Of a stretch of 6,146 bases of DNA, positions 4,861-6,146 are shown piece by piece. The DNA is from CAYQEU01 sp964532005 (lineage in GTDB: Bacteria > Patescibacteriota > Doudnabacteria > UBA920), in the NCBI GenBank assembly GCA_964532005.1, contig CAZHER010000017.1:1-6146 (forward strand), given 5' to 3'. The notes below the pieces were generated by a model. The model made no database searches. It was not told where the DNA came from and worked only from the letters and a program-made list of their open reading frames with translations. Each line of letters opens with the position of its first letter. The stretch's first letter is position 1. A program made the position numbers and the translations under genes.

Positions 4861-5143
4861 GTTAAACAGAAAAGGGTATATGGTGGATGCCTTGGTACTA
4901 TGAGCCGATGAAGGACGCGATAGCCGGCGAAACGCCCCGGGGAGATGGCAAATAATCTTTGATCCGAGGATGTCCGAATGGGGAAACCTATGCATTTGAA
5001 GAATGCATGCCTACATATCGTGGGATATGTGGATGCGGGAACCATGCGAAGTGAAACATCTCAGTAGCATGTGGAAAATAAATCAATGCGCAGCTTTGCT
5101 GTGTCGAGATTCCCTCAGTAGTGGCGAGCGAACAGGGATAAAC

Positions 5144-5198
5144 ATAGAAATTTATTCTTTCCGTTACTATGCTGTAACGTTAAGAATAGATTTTCTAT
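5144..5198 (+). other. Extra helix inserted in 23S domain I
   Basis: ATAGAAA (5144-5150) pairs with TTTCTAT (5192-5198), and inside it ATTCTT-TC-CGTTAC (5154-5167) pairs with GTAACG-TT-AAGAAT (5174-5187) around the loop TATGCT. It lies between GCGAACAGGGA and TTAGCCCAAACC, blocks that are nearly adjacent in many Gram-positive 23S genes. Confidence 0.6.
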
Positions 5199-5207
5199 TA
5201 GCCCAAA

Positions 5208-5284
5208 CCTAGATGTGTGTTTTCTAAATTAGACCGATTTATCGGGATGATAAGATTTAAAGCTTACCGGCCTTGCACGCTAGG
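5208..5284 (+). other. Expanded stem in 23S domain I
   Basis: CCTAG (5208-5212) pairs with CTAGG (5280-5284), continued after a bulge by TGTGTG (5214-5219) with the TTGCACG run (5273-5279) including wobble pairs. The inner part has CCGA/TCGG (5234-5245). It replaces the short AAACC...GGTT stem usual at this place. Confidence 0.55.
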
Positions 5285-5493
5285 TGTTATAAGATAAATT
5301 GTTGTGGTTCGGTAAAGCCACACAGGATAACGTTTTTATGTAGCAGAATACGCTTGGAACAGCGAACCAAAGAAGGTGATAGTCCTGTATAGCAAAACAT
5401 ATTGAGAGTCCTGAATTTACTCTTAAGTACAACCAGACACGAGAAATCTGGTTGGAAGTCAGGTCGACTAAGATCTAAGGCTAAATACTCATA

Positions 5494-5535
<42 letters not shown>

Positions 5536-5726
5536 CACCCCGGAAGGGGAATGAAATAGTTTCTGAAACCATATACTTACAAGGAGTCGAAGGCCCAAGG
5601 CCCCGCAAGGGAGTCCGGGCTAACGGCGTGCCTATTGAAGAATGATCCAACGAGTTAGTTATATGCGGCTTAATTAAGTGTTATCAAACACGAAATTGAA
5701 GTGAAAGCGAGGATTAATACTCCGTA

Positions 5727-5775
5727 TTAAGATTTTGAATGTCTCCGGCTTGCCGGATTCATTCAATTTCTTAAA
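5727..5775 (+). other. Extra long hairpin in 23S domain II
   Basis: About 17-19 pairs form between 5727-5747 and 5752-5775 with two symmetric 2x2 internal loops: (T)TAAGA-TT-TTGAATG-TC-TCCGG, loop CTTG, CCGGA-TT-CATTCAA-TT-TCTTA(A). It lies just before the conserved TAGACCCGAAACCC block and accounts for about 50 extra bases relative to E. coli. Confidence 0.65.
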
Positions 5776-6146
5776 TGTCGCATGTGCTAGACCCGAAACC
5801 CAGTGAGCTACCCATGGCCAGGATGAACTTTGTGTAAAAGCAAAGGGAGGTCCGAACCCATTCACGTTGCAAAGTGTTGGGATGAGCTGTGGGTAGGGGA
5901 GAAATTCCAATCGAACTGGGTGATAGCTGGTTCTCCTCGAAATAACTTTAGGGTTAGCGTCATGTGTTCCTCCCAGAGGTAGAGCACTGAATCGATCCCT
6001 GGTGCGCAAGCGTCAGGTTCGAACCAAACTCCGAATTCTGGTGAATTAATAGCATGGCAGTCAGTCCGTCGGCTCTAAGGTCGATTGGACAAATGGAGAA
6101 GAATCCACACCGCCGTCTAAGGCCCCCAAATCCTAGCTATAGTGCA

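Noticed and set aside
4783..5045. Two overlapping minus-strand ORFs across the 23S 5' end
   Set aside because: They overlap conserved 23S blocks and the boundary hairpin; their translations show no recognisable domain.
5144..5284. Self-splicing intron or homing endonuclease in 23S
   Set aside because: The extra bases are short, fold as simple helices, contain no LAGLIDADG-like ORF and no group I core; they look like helix expansions.

Overview
The window reads as an AT-rich bacterial chromosome segment using the standard code (TGG for Trp, TAA/TAG stops, no in-frame TGA needed). The combination of a type IV pilus minor-pilin cluster, a membrane-tethered LysM protein, a LigA with altered active-site motifs, weak or absent Shine-Dalgarno sites, and a 23S rRNA gene with extra helices and no 16S in front of it suggests a member of the Candidate Phyla Radiation (Patescibacteria). 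That placement is inference from gene style; no phylogenetic marker was computed.

Layout. Positions 1-1633 (+) hold three tightly packed genes, the first cut by the window edge: a PilV/pseudopilin-like C-terminus, a PulJ/PilW-like minor prepilin with a clear class III leader (KG|FTLME), and a PilX-like protein with a prepilin-like N-terminus. They abut or overlap (TAA directly followed by ATG; 23-base overlap), so they look like one operon whose products would form the tip or priming complex of a type IV pilus. A strong bidirectional terminator (1633-1657) separates them from a convergent LysM gene (1669-2046, -). The 92-bp divergent region 2047-2138 drives LysM leftward and ligA rightward. 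The ligA -10 box sits so close to its ATG that the mRNA is predicted to be leaderless. ligA (2139-4169) encodes a full-length NAD+-dependent DNA ligase with all domains, but its motif IV lysine is serine and a conserved domain Ia aspartate is glutamate. A doubtful 35-codon ORF follows it.

Positions 4282-4859 are a 578-bp stretch without a convincing protein gene but rich in structure: an inverted repeat after ligA, a near-consensus sigma70 promoter (TTGACA-17-TACTAT, 4384-4412), a boxA-like CTCTTTA, an attenuator-like pair of mutually exclusive hairpins ending in a GAAA-loop terminator (4483-4543), a large three-way-junction-like RNA fold closed by a 24-position helix (4584-4695), a perfect 11-bp hairpin (4743-4773), and a 7-bp hairpin touching the mature 23S end (4843-4860). 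Positions 4860-6146 are the 5' part of a 23S rRNA gene, running off the window, with three extra helical insertions relative to E. coli.

The most interesting part is the leader region 4384-4859: it looks like the control and processing leader of an unlinked 23S rRNA gene, possibly including an independent RNA of about 120 nt. The second is the altered LigA active site.
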